From: Cyanidiococcus yangmingshanensis
Taxonomy: Eukaryota > Rhodophyta > Bangiophyceae > Cyanidiales > Cyanidiaceae
Reading direction: 5' to 3'
Assembly (NCBI GenBank): GCA_013995675.1
Contig: VWRR01000013.1
Location: 310,001-374,000 of the forward strand
Length of the DNA stretch: 64,000 nucleotides
Positions within the stretch are counted from its first letter, which is position 1; every line of letters begins with the position of its first letter. The translations under genes were made by a program, and so were the position numbers. The notes under the pieces are model-generated. The model was not told the origin of the DNA, did no database searches, and saw only the letters and a list, made by a program, of their open reading frames with translations. Below are positions 10,168 to 21,605 of this stretch, piece after piece.

Positions 10168-10891
10168 GGTTCCGACGAGTCAACTCGCAGGTATGGGCGA
10201 TAAAGTTTTGGGTGGAAAGCGTGTGAGCCGTTCACGGCCACCAACGGGTGAAGCGCGCGAGGACCAAAATTTCAAGCTTTGTTTATGCTTTCGATGCTCC
10301 CTCATCGGGGCCTAGTGCCCGTCCCAGACAAGTCTATCGCGAATCGCTCCATTTTGTTCGGCTTTCCGTTCGATACATCCTTGATGAGGGCGTCGAACTT
10401 TCAGAAATATCTCGTTTGAGAAGATCGTTGGTGATACGAACATGTTGGCGAAAATTTTGTGTAGGGAATATACTAGCGATCGCGTTCAGTTGATAAGCGT
10501 ATTGATGTTGCGCCGACGCATTCAAGAGGAGGTTTGAGTCCATCGTTTACGGCTCAACGATCTCGATTGACGCGAGAACGAACATTGATGCTGTCTTCTC
10601 GCTGTTCATATCGTAACCGGGCGGTCTGCAAGGCTTGGACAAGCCCGTGCTCAAGTGCAACCCGTTCTACCGCTGCGTTTCATGAGCTCTATTGACAGAG
10701 GTTGAAGACCGAAATTTCGAAGACTTTTGAATATGAAAGCGCAGTCAACGTGTTGATTCAGCTATGCCTCGAACGAATTTGGTTTCATCGAGGAGACAAC
10801 GTCGGGAGACTACTGCAAGGACGTGCGCAGATATCGTAACCTGGTTGCTACATTTGTTGCCAAAATTGGTCTCTTCCGAGCGAAAACATTC
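10168..10891. other. Intergenic region upstream of HSP33
   Basis: About 720 bases between the HSP33 start and the RRP9 stop on the same strand. AT content is a little higher than in coding DNA. No frame exceeds 85 codons and I see no RNA gene. Confidence 0.5.
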
Positions 10892-12835
10892 TCATCCGAG
10901 CGGAATTCGCCAGAAAGCCAGTCCGCTGGGTGCTTTTCGATCGACATGCCACTTGCCAAGCCGATGCTCTTGACCAATCGCTGCCGCGATATAGAGCTCA
11001 TGCCGCTGCACGCTGTCGAGGCCGTTGCAGAATCCACTCATTGCATACGGTAATTTGCCGATCGGTTCAAGTGCCTCCGGAAGCGGCTCCATTTTTTGTG
11101 ACTCACGGCTGACGGATTTAGCATGCGTTCGCATGCAGACGCTCCATAGACGCACACAACCATCAGACGAGCCGCTGCACACCAAGTTCGAGGCCTCGGG
11201 ACTACTCAGGGCGCAGATCCATGGGCAGGCGGTGCTGGCGTGTGCATCTGCAACCTGATACACCGGCTTCTTCTTCTTTGTTGACCAAAGTGAGATACAG
11301 CAATCGTCAGCACCGGAAACAAACGCATTGGGTGCAACCCAGGCGACGCAATCGATGCTTGTTCCAACGACCCGTCCGGTGTGTCGCGGTGCGCGGAATA
11401 CCAATTGCGTGTCGTCGTAGACTTTCCAGGCCCGGACCGTCCGATCGCGCCCCCCGGAGAGGAGCCGACCCCATGAAGAGCAGCATAAACTGGTCACCCC
11501 TTCATCGTGGCCATGGTAACTGTCAACGTAACCGATCTGCCATGAACGATCCCTGCGGCTTGTATGAGGCCCTGCTTCCGTATCAGCGACGGCGTGCGTC
11601 GCAGCGCGGGATGACAATCCCGTCCGTTCGATACTCCATAGACGAAGCGTGCGATCGAAAGAGGCGCTGAAGAGATTCTCATCAGCATTGGTCTTATCAA
11701 CGCTCATGGACGTGTTTGGCCCCGCTTGTCTTCGAAAAGCATCCGCAAAAAAAGCTATTCCAGCCACTGCTGCTCGGTGGCCTCGCAAAACATCGATTAA
11801 GGATATTGTATGAACCGATGAGGTGCGTTCCGCTCGATGATCTTGGCGCAAGTCATACACTCGAATGCAAGCATCCCGGCTTCCGGTGGCGACCAGTCGT
11901 CCGTCTCGAGACGCTGCAATACAAAGGATCTCTCGTTGCTGCTGAGACTCAGACGAAGTCGTTTGACCTGCATAGACGACGCGTTTAGAGCCATGCTCCA
12001 AGTCCCATAGGAGCATTGCCCCATCTTTTCCGCCCGTGATCGCTTGATGTGGAAGTCCGAGAGCCTCGCCTGTCGGGAGCAGCGCGATACAGGTTGGCGG
12101 CCGCTTATGACCTGGAGCCATAAAATTCGGCTGTAGCGGCAATGTATACTTTTCTAGGTCAACCTTCCCCTTCGGTTGGACATACTGACCCCGTAGGAAC
12201 TGCGCTTCTTCATACAGACGCTCATTCAAGGCATCCTCTGCGTTATCAGAACCGTCCTCGAAGTTGTCGACGAGAGAGGACACGGATTCGGAGTCATCTA
12301 CGCGCGAGCGCTCATCCCCCTGTCCAGCATCTTCAGTGGCCCCTATTCGCTGGAGATATGCTCGTGCGATATGCAAACGTCGTGCCTGAAGACTCTCTTC
12401 GGCCTCTGCACCAGCGCTGCTCTCGCTCTCGTTCAACTGTTCTAAGGTCGGATCCAGCGCTGCAATGGAGCGCTTACGCTCCTCCGCAGACAAAGCCATC
12501 GTCGAGGAGACAAGTTCCGATACGTTGGTGGCTACCATACCTCGCACCTGAGGTTGTAAGAAGCCTGACTCCTCAGTCTCGTCCTCGTCCACAGACGAAG
12601 CGATTGATTCGTCATCGTGAACCGGATCAACAACGAAATGAGGCACTTGTCTCCGCTTTGTCACCCTGATCGAAGAATGAGGGCTTACACTAGTGCGACC
12701 TGGACGCTTCATTCGACCAGCGCTCCATGCAAAAGGCGCAGCCGTGTCGCGCTCACCAGCGCCAGACCAGGAGCAGTCCCGTAGAGCGCGTCGGCGACCG
12801 GCACGCATCCGTGCACGCATGAAATGGCGCGACAT
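10892..12835 (-). CDS. RRP9: RRP9/U3-55K, WD40 protein of the U3 snoRNP
   Basis: A complete 647-residue frame. After a basic and then acidic N-terminal ~200 residues come at least six WD40 blades, recognisable by TGGKDGAMLLWDL, ATGSRDACIRVYDL, FSASFDRTLRLWSI, LSGGRDRTVRAWKV, VSGADDCCISLW and CSGSSDGCVRLWSV. The last part, AAAIGQEHRLGKW followed by FWRIPLG, matches the diagnostic C-terminus of Rrp9. Rrp9 binds the box B/C motif of U3 snoRNA in the nucleolus and is needed for 18S rRNA processing. The helical stretch ERLYEEAQFLRGQYVQPKGK before the first blade corresponds to the conserved linker of the family. The start codon lies 56 bases from the divergent DDB1 start. Length is longer than human RRP9 because of the N-terminal extension. 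Confidence 0.92.
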   Translation of the reverse strand: MSRHFMRARMRAGRRRALRDCSWSGAGERDTAAPFAWSAGRMKRPGRTSVSPHSSIRVTKRRQVPHFVVDPVHDDESIASSVDEDETEESGFLQPQVRGMVATNVSELVSSTMALSAEERKRSIAALDPTLEQLNESESSAGAEAEESLQARRLHIARAYLQRIGATEDAGQGDERSRVDDSESVSSLVDNFEDGSDNAEDALNERLYEEAQFLRGQYVQPKGKVDLEKYTLPLQPNFMAPGHKRPPTCIALLPTGEALGLPHQAITGGKDGAMLLWDLEHGSKRVVYAGQTTSSESQQQREILCIAASRDGRLVATGSRDACIRVYDLRQDHRAERTSSVHTISLIDVLRGHRAAVAGIAFFADAFRRQAGPNTSMSVDKTNADENLFSASFDRTLRLWSIERTGLSSRAATHAVADTEAGPHTSRRDRSWQIGYVDSYHGHDEGVTSLCCSSWGRLLSGGRDRTVRAWKVYDDTQLVFRAPRHTGRVVGTSIDCVAWVAPNAFVSGADDCCISLWSTKKKKPVYQVADAHASTACPWICALSSPEASNLVCSGSSDGCVRLWSVCMRTHAKSVSRESQKMEPLPEALEPIGKLPYAMSGFCNGLDSVQRHELYIAAAIGQEHRLGKWHVDRKAPSGLAFWRIPLG

Positions 12836-12891
12836 GCGTGTACGTGTCGCGTTCGTGCTGCATACGCTGCTCTCCTGAGACTGCTCGTATC
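12836..12891. promoter_or_regulatory. Very short bidirectional promoter between RRP9 and DDB1
   Basis: Only 56 bases separate the two divergent ATG codons (RRP9 at 12835 on minus, DDB1 at 12892 on plus). Both 5' untranslated regions and both core promoters must therefore overlap each other or the coding regions. No TATA-like element is evident. The call rests on the two start choices. Confidence 0.5.
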
Positions 12892-15800
12892 ATGGCGAGT
12901 GCTCATCAAGAAGAAGTGGGCCTTGGATATCCAGGCATTCAACCGTCGTCGTCTGATGTCTTGGAGGCCGCGACAGGCGGTGAGGAATCTACGGGCGGTT
13001 TGTACGTGGTCACTGCTGCGCAGCCTTCGATCGTGACGCACGCTCGGGTGGCCCACTTTATGGCTCCCGATCAACTCAGCCTTCTCTTGGTTCGGCTAAA
13101 CCGTATTGAAATATACCAAGTACATGATGAAGTAGAAGGGCCGCGTGGAACAATCTTATCGGCGTGTGCGAACTTGCCGGTGTTTGGGCGAATCGCAGCA
13201 CTCGAAGTTCTACCCGGAGCTGCTTTCAACGAGCGCGTTGTAGCGCGTGATAGTATTCAGTCCGGTCACGTTGATGCTACCCACGAGTCTGAACAGCACG
13301 CTGGATCAGTTGTGCAAGGGAAAACGTTGCGAAGTGCTTCGAAGCGCGCTCGGACGAGTGCTCGAGTTCGACTAGAGTCGTCGCTCAAGGTCTCTCCAGA
13401 AAGAGTGCGCCACCAGCAGCCTGAATCTAAAACCAGCGGGAAAGACACAGACGCTGTGTTCATTCTGACGGAGCGGCTGGAGTTTGCGGTCATCAAGTTC
13501 GACCCGGTCCTTCAAGGAGTTGCGACGCTTGTCGCAGGATCGCTCGCTTCCAAGCTCGGTCGACGATGCCCGTTGGGGGAGTTTGTTGCGGTTGACCCCG
13601 ATATGCGATGCTTGGTTGTGTATGCATATGATGGACTTTTGAAGGTGATTCCTGGAAGCTTGATGAGTGAGGCATTCGAAGTGCGCTTGGATGTGGTACA
13701 GGTTCAGAGCATGACGTTCTTACACGGGACCGAACAGCCAACTTTGGCCATCATTCACACGGACTATCTTCATAATCGCCATCTCGTCTCGTATGAAATC
13801 CTTTTGTCAACGCAGGACGTAAGAGATGGGCCATTTTCGCAGCAGTACCTCGATGGATCGGCCGAGCTGATTATTTCTATCCCATCACCGTCCTCTGGGT
13901 CGTCCGATGGGAGCCAAAGTTGCAGCTTCGTAATCACCGGTGATACCTCGTTGGCGCTCTATCCGGGACGCACTGGTGTTGCGAAGCAAGTGATTCATTT
14001 TCATAGTGATCAGTTTGCACCGATGCGTTGCTTTTGTCGAATCAACGAAGTTTGCCGAAGTAGAAAAGCATCTGTTGCCGAAACAGCACTTCAAAATCGA
14101 TTCGAAGCCGGGCTTGATATGCTCACTGCTACCGGCTACCACAACCATTACTTGCTTGGTGATCGTGAAGGCTTTCTCTATGTACTCTCAGTTGGTTCTG
14201 ATGTGGGCATGCGTTTGGAATGCGTCTGTGATACCAGCATTGCAAGTGCGGTTGCATATCTGGGTTGGGGCTATGTTTTCGTTGGCTCGACGCTGGGCGA
14301 TTCGCAACTCCTACGACTTGTGCCTTCTCAGACCGAGTCTCCGGTGCAAGTTCAAACTACGCTGAGCTCTGCCTCGTTGTCGAGTCCGGAACGGAAAGGG
14401 ACACAAAGTGACCAGACTGAATGCCAGTTGTGGTTCGGCGAAGTTGTGCAGAACTATACGAACATTGGGCCGATTCAAGATCTTCTCGTCACAGATGAGG
14501 ATTTTTTTAGTGACGGTCATATGATCGCTTGTTCGGGGGTCTCCCGCATGGGCTCCCTACGGATTATTCGTAATGGGATCGGCTTTATCGAACATGCCAC
14601 CGTTGAACTTGAGGGTGTCAAGGCCCTCTTCACGCTATCGTCTCTCGATAACCCGGAATATGACGAATTCCTGGTGGTGTCATTTACGGCAGAGACACGC
14701 GTGCTCCGGCTGACCGAGAGCGATGAGCTTGCGGAAGTAGAGGCATTAGCGTTGGAGGAGGCCACACTGCTGGCTCAACGCCCGACGACTGGTAATTCGG
14801 CCATTTGGGTGACTCCATCTCGAGTGAGCGTTATCGATTTGACACTTTCGGAGGAACCGACGGTGATCTGGAGCCCCAGCCATCGCGATCGAATCACCAA
14901 TGCGGTCATGGACGAAGTCCACGGTCTGCTGCTGGTGTCAACGAGCGGAGCGCACCTCTATATCATCCGGCTTTCCGGAAAGGTTCTAGAGGTCGTAGGC
15001 GATCTCGCACTGCCGGCTGAAGCGGCCTGCATGTGCGCTGCGCACGGTATTGTTGCGCTAGGCACCTGGGCCGAGTCCCAGATTCGACTGTATCGGCCTC
15101 ACAAAGTTGCTGAAAATCGCTGGGAGTTGAACTGCATACGGGAGGAAGCACTTCCGTCGCAATCAGTCCCTCGATCCGTGCTCCTTAGTTATCTTGATGA
15201 CCAAGGTGCATTGCCAGCAGAACAAAGCGGCAAGTCGCATCTTTACCTACTGGTTGCAGTTGGAGATGGGCGCCTTTTCACCTTTACAGTGTTGCCCTCG
15301 AGGCGAGTCGAGCGTGAGCCAGTGAAGCTCAGCGACGACGACGACGACGACGACGAGCTGTGTTTGCAACATCCACGACAATTGAGGCTCGGTTCCCGTC
15401 CGGCAGCGTTGAATATCCTGCAACTTCACGGAATGCGCTATGTATTTGCAGCCTGTGGGCGAGCAGCAGTCATCCATGCACACCACGGCACACTGCTTTG
15501 TGGAAACGTTAACTTGCGCGATGTGACTCGAGCGGTCCGTTTCCACACTCGGTCTTTTCCAGACTCGATCGCTCTGGCGACAGAACACGGCCTTCTGCTG
15601 GGAGCAATCGAGCATATCCAGCAGCTGCACATTCGTCGTCATGACCTGCATGAACAACCTCGCCGTATCGCCCGTCTGCGTGGCTGTCTTTGTCTGCTCA
15701 CCGTTTCTGCTATGCTAGGAGAAGAACGTCATCATGTGCGTCTTTTGAATGACGAGACTCTCGAGAGTATCACGAGCTACGATTTGTCAACCAATGAGCA

Positions 15801-16963
15801 CGGCTTAAGCCTGATCGCAGTTCCCGAACGTGACATCTTTGTCGTCGGCACTGCCTATGTCCTGCCCTCCGAAATGGAGCCCTCTCGTGGTCGGATACTG
15901 GTGTTTGGTCGGGATGACCTGCTCCTGTTGCATGAAACGAACACACCTGGAGCAGTGTACACCATGAGCAGCATGGCGGGTCTCGAGGACAGCATGACCG
16001 GATCGCCGGTAACCCCAGCGCGGTTTCTAACCGCTGGCGTCAACAACGTGGTTATACTGTACGCATGGGGCCAGTCACTGCATGGAGATGATAGCAATTT
16101 GCGCGAGGTCACTCGCCATCTAGGGCACGTTCTGGCCTTGCGATTGGAGGCACGCGGCAATCTACTTCTCGTGGGAGACCTGATGAAGTCCGTTTGCCTG
16201 CTGCAGCTGGTTGCGGCGGAGAACGGAACCAGCGATCGCGCGATGCCGCGTCTCAAGGCGGTCGCCTGGGACTATGAGACTGCCTGGATAACGGCTTGCA
16301 CATTCCTGAACTTGGATCAATATCTCGCAGCAGACAACTCATACAATCTAATCTGCCTGAGAAGAAATCCAAACGAAACTCGCGCCGAGTTTCGCCACGC
16401 CCTGACTCGAGAGGGTGCCTTCCATCTCGGTGATCTGGTGAACGTCTTTCGTGTGGGAAAGCTAGTCACGGAAGCATCTGGCAGAGAAGCGCCCAACGAG
16501 AGCAATGATGCCGAGCCTTTTCCCCATAGGTTCGGCACGCCCGAATGGGTGTCAGACACTGCTGTTCGCCACAACTTCTGGTGCAATTGGCGTCATTGTG
16601 CCTCTAGATCCAGCGCAGTATCGAATATTGTCGCGTTTGGAGAGAGCGCTGAGATCCTTCGCCGAGGCCCCGCACGGCCCAGTACCCGTCACCGAGGGTG
16701 AACGCCCCAACGCTTTGAGTATCCGTCTCGGGGTAGAGGGTTTTGCCCACGCTGACTGGAGGGCACCCCTGTCCGAGCGCGCCCTCAGTGGACTACATGG
16801 CCCGTCCTGTTTCGATCTTCCGCGACAAGGATTCGTTGATGGTGACTTGGTCGAGCGCTTTCGGGAACTAGAGCTCACAGAAATGGAGACGGTTGCGCAA
16901 CAAGTCGGCGAGCCGGTTGATCGAATCAAACATCTCGTGGATGACCTCGCTCGATTGCACTAG
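12892..16963 (+). CDS. DDB1: DDB1, UV-damaged DNA-binding protein 1 / CUL4 adaptor, split by one +1 frame break
   Basis: About 1,356 residues, somewhat longer than the ~1,140 of animal and plant DDB1. The start block (YVVTAAQPSIVTHARVAHF, then LVRLNRIEIYQV), the mid block GLLLGAIEHIQQLHIR and the C-terminus (GFVDGDLVERFRELE, then VDDLARLH) are diagnostic for DDB1 rather than its relatives SF3B3 and CPSF160. DDB1 is the triple beta-propeller adaptor of CUL4 ubiquitin ligases and acts in nucleotide excision repair. An insert of seven Asp and one Glu at about 15334-15357 is unusual. The frame from the ATG loses homology at FGTPEW; the conserved continuation QTLLFATTSGAIGVIV lies in the +1 frame, and dropping one G of the GGG at 16547-16549 restores it. 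The ATG at 12892 precedes the first conserved block; an in-frame GTG at 12838 is less likely. Confidence 0.9.
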
Positions 16964-17243
16964 GGATATCATCTGGCGGTGAGTCGGGTTATGCGATCCC
17001 TCTAGGTCCGCGACGGACCGCGAGCACCCTCGCTGAGAAATGAATCACGCCCGCATCGCCCAGGCATACGCATCGCTCACTGGGGTGGCGTTCTCGTACA
17101 GGTACACTCTACGAATGTAGCTGGTGATACGATCTGGGGAGGCGCTGGGCAAACGTGCCCTTTCCATGTTGAAGCAGGCGTCGCTCAACACCCCGTTACA
17201 TCCCAAACTGCTGCGGACGACGACCGGGGCTCGATTGCCGTCG

Positions 17244-20018
17244 TTACCAGATCGCTCCCAGATGCTCTTGCACTCGTTGCCAATTCTGGAAGAGTTTCCT
17301 ATGCGTTTCATGCTCGGAATCGATTGGGGATCGGCGCAAATCCAAACCGCCATAGCGCTCTTGTTGGAGTTGCTCAGCGAGCCAGCGTAAATCGATTCGC
17401 ATTTGGGCCACGATTTTGTTTCGCTCTGGCTCCGCTCGATTCGCTGCCTCTTCTTCGGGACGGTCTCTACCCTGAAGATGTAGTCGGCGGAGGGCGGCCT
17501 CGGCTCGCTGGATACTCTCGACGACTTCAAGGCCCATATCGAGGTACCGATTGATCATCTCAGCGGAGATCGTCGCCGACCAGTGCTTTCGCCACTGGTT
17601 TTCGGAATCATCTTCGGCTGCTGCAACCGATCGATCGCTTTTGGGGTTCTTCCACGGCGCGAGCAACTGCTCTAGGAAGCTATCCAGCGGCACCAGGACG
17701 GCATGAATGAAAGGCGTTGGTCTGGTTGGCATGGGCTTGTTCGCCATCATACGATACGCAGCCAGGAGGCCGCGCAGGGGCTGCATCTTCTCCGCGCACT
17801 GGGCGAGGACAATACTCGTAACCCGATTCTGCAGACTGGATATTCGGGTGCTCAGCGTTCGCTCGAGCGCTTGAGCGAAAACCTGATCAACGTGCAGGTC
17901 ATCGAGATTCGACTTTGCAGCGCCGCATTGAATGCCTGCATTCGACAGCGCGTTGTCTCGCCACCGAGAGGCGAAAAACGGAGCTACTCGGGACTCGAGA
18001 ATGGTCAGGTCTCCGACGAGCCATGCACATTCGGCGGCTGTAAACGGGCCGTCCTCCGCAGCGCCATTCTCTATCCAATTGGCAAAACGCGCAATCAAGC
18101 GGAGGGTGAGGCGAAAAAAGTCACTCAATAGGGGTGCCAAGAGAACTGATTCGGACCAGAGGAATTCCATACATCCCGCAAGGTATAATGTCTGCCAACA
18201 TCGAATGCCGCTTGCGTGCCATCGCTGGAGCCACTCTCTGGCCTCTGGTTCCTGATTCCAAGGTTTGGAGAGCGGTGCTTTCTCGTCGACACTGATGATC
18301 GGATCAGGAGACAGCTGCAGCACATGTTCCATGCGCTCAATAACGGTCGTTGAACGGACTTGGAAGTATGCCGACAAGTTCCATCGGCTCCAAAACGAGT
18401 CTGTTTGACTGGTTGGTAATACGGGACACGCTGCCTCCTGCCACGCCGATTCGCGCCAACAATACAGGTGGTGTTCGAAACGCTGCATGAGACGATACGA
18501 ATGTTGAAACAGATCGGGTTGTGCTGGCGACAGTCTCTCCACGAAATGCTCCTGGATGTATTCGGCTACAGGTGGCCAAAATCCGCCCATCATCAGATCG
18601 ACGGTGCGAGAAGCAACTTGGTTCGCAGCAGGACTCGTCTTGGTTGACTGAGCCGCTGCACTGACGTAAAAAGCAATCCTGGTGGCCGGCATCACCAGGT
18701 GCTGAACTCGCTCCTCGAGTTCGTGAATAAAGTGTGTCCACACTCGTAACGGCTCCGAGTCCGCAAGCATGCCAGTCTCCGAACCTTTGGTCGGCATTTT
18801 GCCGGCTTGCTCTGCCGCGTCCTGGATCATGGGCTCGACAACCTGACGGCAGAAACTCCGTTCACATGCTCGAGACAAGCGGGCTGCTATGTAACAAGTC
18901 ACACATTTCCGTAGGCAATCGGGATCAAACTGCTCCTTCAATGCCCCGTTTGAGTGTCGGAAAATCTCCGCGAGCGCCATGCTTAGATGGGTCTCGAGTC
19001 TTTGGTGTATCATCCCAAGGCGTTTCCCGAGTGCTGCCTCCAGCGAAACGAAACGTAATGCCAATGGTTTTTGTTCCGAGTCCTCGGCTGGCGTCTCATG
19101 CCCGTCAATGGCCATGTCGTCCAGCGTCTCCAAGAGGTTGCAGCATTCACCGAGTCTGTTTGATACGCAAAACAGGATGTCGAGCGTAAATATCTCTTTT
19201 CTTTGGACGGTGTTGGAATTTGCCTTTTGAGTGGAGATTGCAAGAACGCTGTCCGCGTGCCCTCGTTCCCTCGTGTCGACCGTCGGCATTTCCGAGTGAT
19301 CCAGCACCTTCGATAATGTTTGAGGTCGCTCAAGCTCCGCCTCAATTTCGGTTAAGAGTTCAGTGATACGCACAAGGCGTTCAGCCCGCGAGCGTGCAGT
19401 GCCCGCAACCGTTAAGCGGTTCATGCTTTCAGTGAAATCATCTCGCAGGGCGGTCATGTCCTGACAGACAGTTCGAAGCATCTCGTGGGCGAATCGGCTC
19501 TTATGCAGGCATAACTTGATGGCGTCGAGGCAGGCCGACAGCTCGTCCATTGCTCCAGAATCTTGTGCTCGCTGCGAAGCAGCTGGAAGAGTGACGTGAC
19601 CAGAGAGCTCGGAGACGCCGCTCGCAAGAGTCTTTCCCTCAGCGTCGTCGACACCCCCCAGGCTGCTCAGCGCTGCAAAGTCGTCCTCAATACAGGAAGC
19701 GATATTGTATCTTAACTGTTCTGTAACCGTTTCGAGACTTTGTCGAAGGACGCGAAGTGGTACAGATGACCGTAACGACTGCAACCATTGACTGGCTTGT
19801 TGAACAAGCTCAGTTGCGACCACCGCTTTGGCTGCTTTCGAGTCGACACTCGAGCCGCCTTCGTTCCCATAATTCGTTTCCACGACTTGCTCTCCTTCCA
19901 CGGGAAATTTCCTGACCGCATGTGGAATAAAGATAGCATTGTTCGCGTCTAGGGGAATGCCCCACTGGCGGAGCGCCTCAACGACAGCAGGGCTCAGACT
20001 GTGCTGCGTCGACTGCAT
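17244..20018 (-). CDS. COG2: COG2, conserved oligomeric Golgi complex subunit 2
   Basis: A 924-residue frame from ATG 20018. The N-terminal ~150 residues contain a helical segment (LVQQASQWLQSLRSSVPLRV, then RQSLETVTEQLRYNIASCIE) resembling the coiled-coil start of COG subunits. The middle is long and helical (KEQFDPDCLRKCVTCYIAAR). The last 200 residues (LRGLLAAYRMMANKPMPTRP, FIHAVLVPLDSFLEQLL, RYLDMGLEVVESIQRAEAAL) match the C-terminal pattern of COG2, which in animals includes a proline-rich spacer followed by paired helices. COG is the vesicle-tethering complex on the Golgi that sorts retrograde traffic. Other tethers (exocyst, Dsl1) share the fold, so the subunit call is moderately sure. 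It converges with DDB1, with 280 bases between stop codons. Confidence 0.7.
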   Translation of the reverse strand: MQSTQHSLSPAVVEALRQWGIPLDANNAIFIPHAVRKFPVEGEQVVETNYGNEGGSSVDSKAAKAVVATELVQQASQWLQSLRSSVPLRVLRQSLETVTEQLRYNIASCIEDDFAALSSLGGVDDAEGKTLASGVSELSGHVTLPAASQRAQDSGAMDELSACLDAIKLCLHKSRFAHEMLRTVCQDMTALRDDFTESMNRLTVAGTARSRAERLVRITELLTEIEAELERPQTLSKVLDHSEMPTVDTRERGHADSVLAISTQKANSNTVQRKEIFTLDILFCVSNRLGECCNLLETLDDMAIDGHETPAEDSEQKPLALRFVSLEAALGKRLGMIHQRLETHLSMALAEIFRHSNGALKEQFDPDCLRKCVTCYIAARLSRACERSFCRQVVEPMIQDAAEQAGKMPTKGSETGMLADSEPLRVWTHFIHELEERVQHLVMPATRIAFYVSAAAQSTKTSPAANQVASRTVDLMMGGFWPPVAEYIQEHFVERLSPAQPDLFQHSYRLMQRFEHHLYCWRESAWQEAACPVLPTSQTDSFWSRWNLSAYFQVRSTTVIERMEHVLQLSPDPIISVDEKAPLSKPWNQEPEAREWLQRWHASGIRCWQTLYLAGCMEFLWSESVLLAPLLSDFFRLTLRLIARFANWIENGAAEDGPFTAAECAWLVGDLTILESRVAPFFASRWRDNALSNAGIQCGAAKSNLDDLHVDQVFAQALERTLSTRISSLQNRVTSIVLAQCAEKMQPLRGLLAAYRMMANKPMPTRPTPFIHAVLVPLDSFLEQLLAPWKNPKSDRSVAAAEDDSENQWRKHWSATISAEMINRYLDMGLEVVESIQRAEAALRRLHLQGRDRPEEEAANRAEPERNKIVAQMRIDLRWLAEQLQQERYGGLDLRRSPIDSEHETHRKLFQNWQRVQEHLGAIW

Positions 20019-21024
20019 TCCGCAGTCGGCGAACTCGCGAAACGTCAACGAGCAACAGCTGCTGCCTGTCGCTGCGAGAAAGTGCTTCACAGTGCTGCAG
20101 TGAGCAGTAGTCCTGTCGCGCAAACGTCGACTGTTCCAGGCTCGGACCGCGTTCTGGCCGGACGAACAAACGGTTCAAGGCCCCAATGCAGCCGCGGGAG
20201 GTTATTGGCGTCCCTGAGTCTCGCATTCTCCTCGATAAAGAGGACGGTTCAACGTATCCGGGCTTGAGTGTGGCTACTGATTCATTCTTCTCATATGAAT
20301 TTACCATCCCATTCGGATTTAGCCTGAGACGATCATGTGAGCTGTTGAAGCATTATCGTTTCGCGAGCGTCCTCGCTGCATTCAGCGTCAAATGCTTTCG
20401 TGGACGTGATTAAGAACGTCTGCAGCCGCGATCTATTAGATTCTCTCCTGAGACGTTGCCAGCAGACTGCCAACGCCAACAGTATCCCAGATTATGGTTG
20501 TTTCTGTTGGAATCCAGCATCATTATTCGTCCTCGGAGACAGCTTGAGCGCACGAACGCGAAGGGTCTGAAAACACCCACCTCGATGTACACCATCCCAC
20601 GGACTTGTTCAGGCGCTAGCCTAGTTCTGGAGTCATCGTCCAGTGCCTTGATAACAACTCATCGCAGGCTGAATCGATCGCGCTTTTACGCACGGGGAAG
20701 TCCTTGCACATGCCTACGCTGTGGTTACCGAGACGTTCCCGCCTTTCAACAAAGCTTCCGACACGTTCGCTACGACCTCAACGACGACTCGCCCTCGTTG
20801 GATAAAGATTCTACTCCCTCGATGTTACGACATCCAGCAGAGATCGAAAACTGCTAAACTGTCGAGACGACTCGCATCACGTACCGCTATCCCGAAAGCA
20901 ACGGCGCGTTCATCCTCTAACGCATCCGATCAGAGTTAAGCTGTTGATCGCAAAAACTCCACAAGTCTGCGGCCTAGCCAACTCCCTGACGAGCTCTATG
21001 AAGCTAGCACAACCTCGAAACTAC
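20019..21024. other. Intergenic region upstream of COG2
   Basis: About 1 kb between the COG2 start and the ERH stop, both on the minus strand. Plus-strand frames up to 133 codons exist (20456-20857) but show no domain. A minus-strand frame ending inside the COG2 5' region (20307 down to 19978) could extend the COG2 N-terminus through another +1 break; this is speculative. Confidence 0.4.
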
Positions 21025-21354
21025 CTAAACACCGGGTCGTGTTTCGTTCACTGGTTTTGCGCGAGCTTTCAACTGACGATAACACTGCTCCTTCAGCCAG
21101 GCTTTATTGTGTGGTTTGTACGAGCGCGTCGCTTCGTCGTACGTCAGGACATCGCAGTCGAATAAATCGTCAATGAAACGATTCAGATCACCAAGTCCGT
21201 ACTCGACCTGCTGCCGAGCTGGGTCCTGCAGCCGAAGTCGCTGCTCGTACAGCTGACAGAAGCCGTCCACCATCTCCGGAACCGACTCATAGTCATAATA
21301 CGTTCGTGTGGCCTTGGCTGCCGCTGGTTGTATCAACAGCACCGTATGAGTCAT
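21025..21354 (-). CDS. ERH: Enhancer of rudimentary homolog
   Basis: A complete 109-residue protein, against 104 in animals. It begins MTHTVLLIQPA, followed by TRTYYDYESVPEMVDGFCQL and FIDDLFDCDVLTYDEATRSY, which tracks the ERH family from end to end. ERH is a small dimeric nuclear protein linked to mRNA splicing, RNA surveillance and transcription control. There is no presequence. The upstream 251 bases are shared with the divergent RAD5-like gene. The assignment is firm because the fold is unique and the whole length is conserved. Confidence 0.95.
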   Translation of the reverse strand: MTHTVLLIQPAAAKATRTYYDYESVPEMVDGFCQLYEQRLRLQDPARQQVEYGLGDLNRFIDDLFDCDVLTYDEATRSYKPHNKAWLKEQCYRQLKARAKPVNETRPGV

Positions 21355-21605
21355 CCGTAAATGAGATTACTTCAATGAAGAGACGAAACCACAGGTCTTT
21401 TTCAGACAAAAGAGAAACGACACGAGGACAGCCAGCATAGCGGTTGCGTCGCTGGCGGGATACCCTCAGCGGATTGGCGGACCGCAAACGTCCACGACAG
21501 TTATCAGGTTTTAGGTGGGTCTACTTGACCCGTTTTTTGCATATGAACCGAAACTGATTGTACAGGAACTGAAGCATACTTCCCGTAATGGAGCAGCTTC
21601 GGTGA

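Noticed and set aside
17045-17530. 161-codon minus-strand frame overlapping the COG2 end
   Set aside because: COG2 already has a natural C-terminus at 17244; the extra frame shows no homology.
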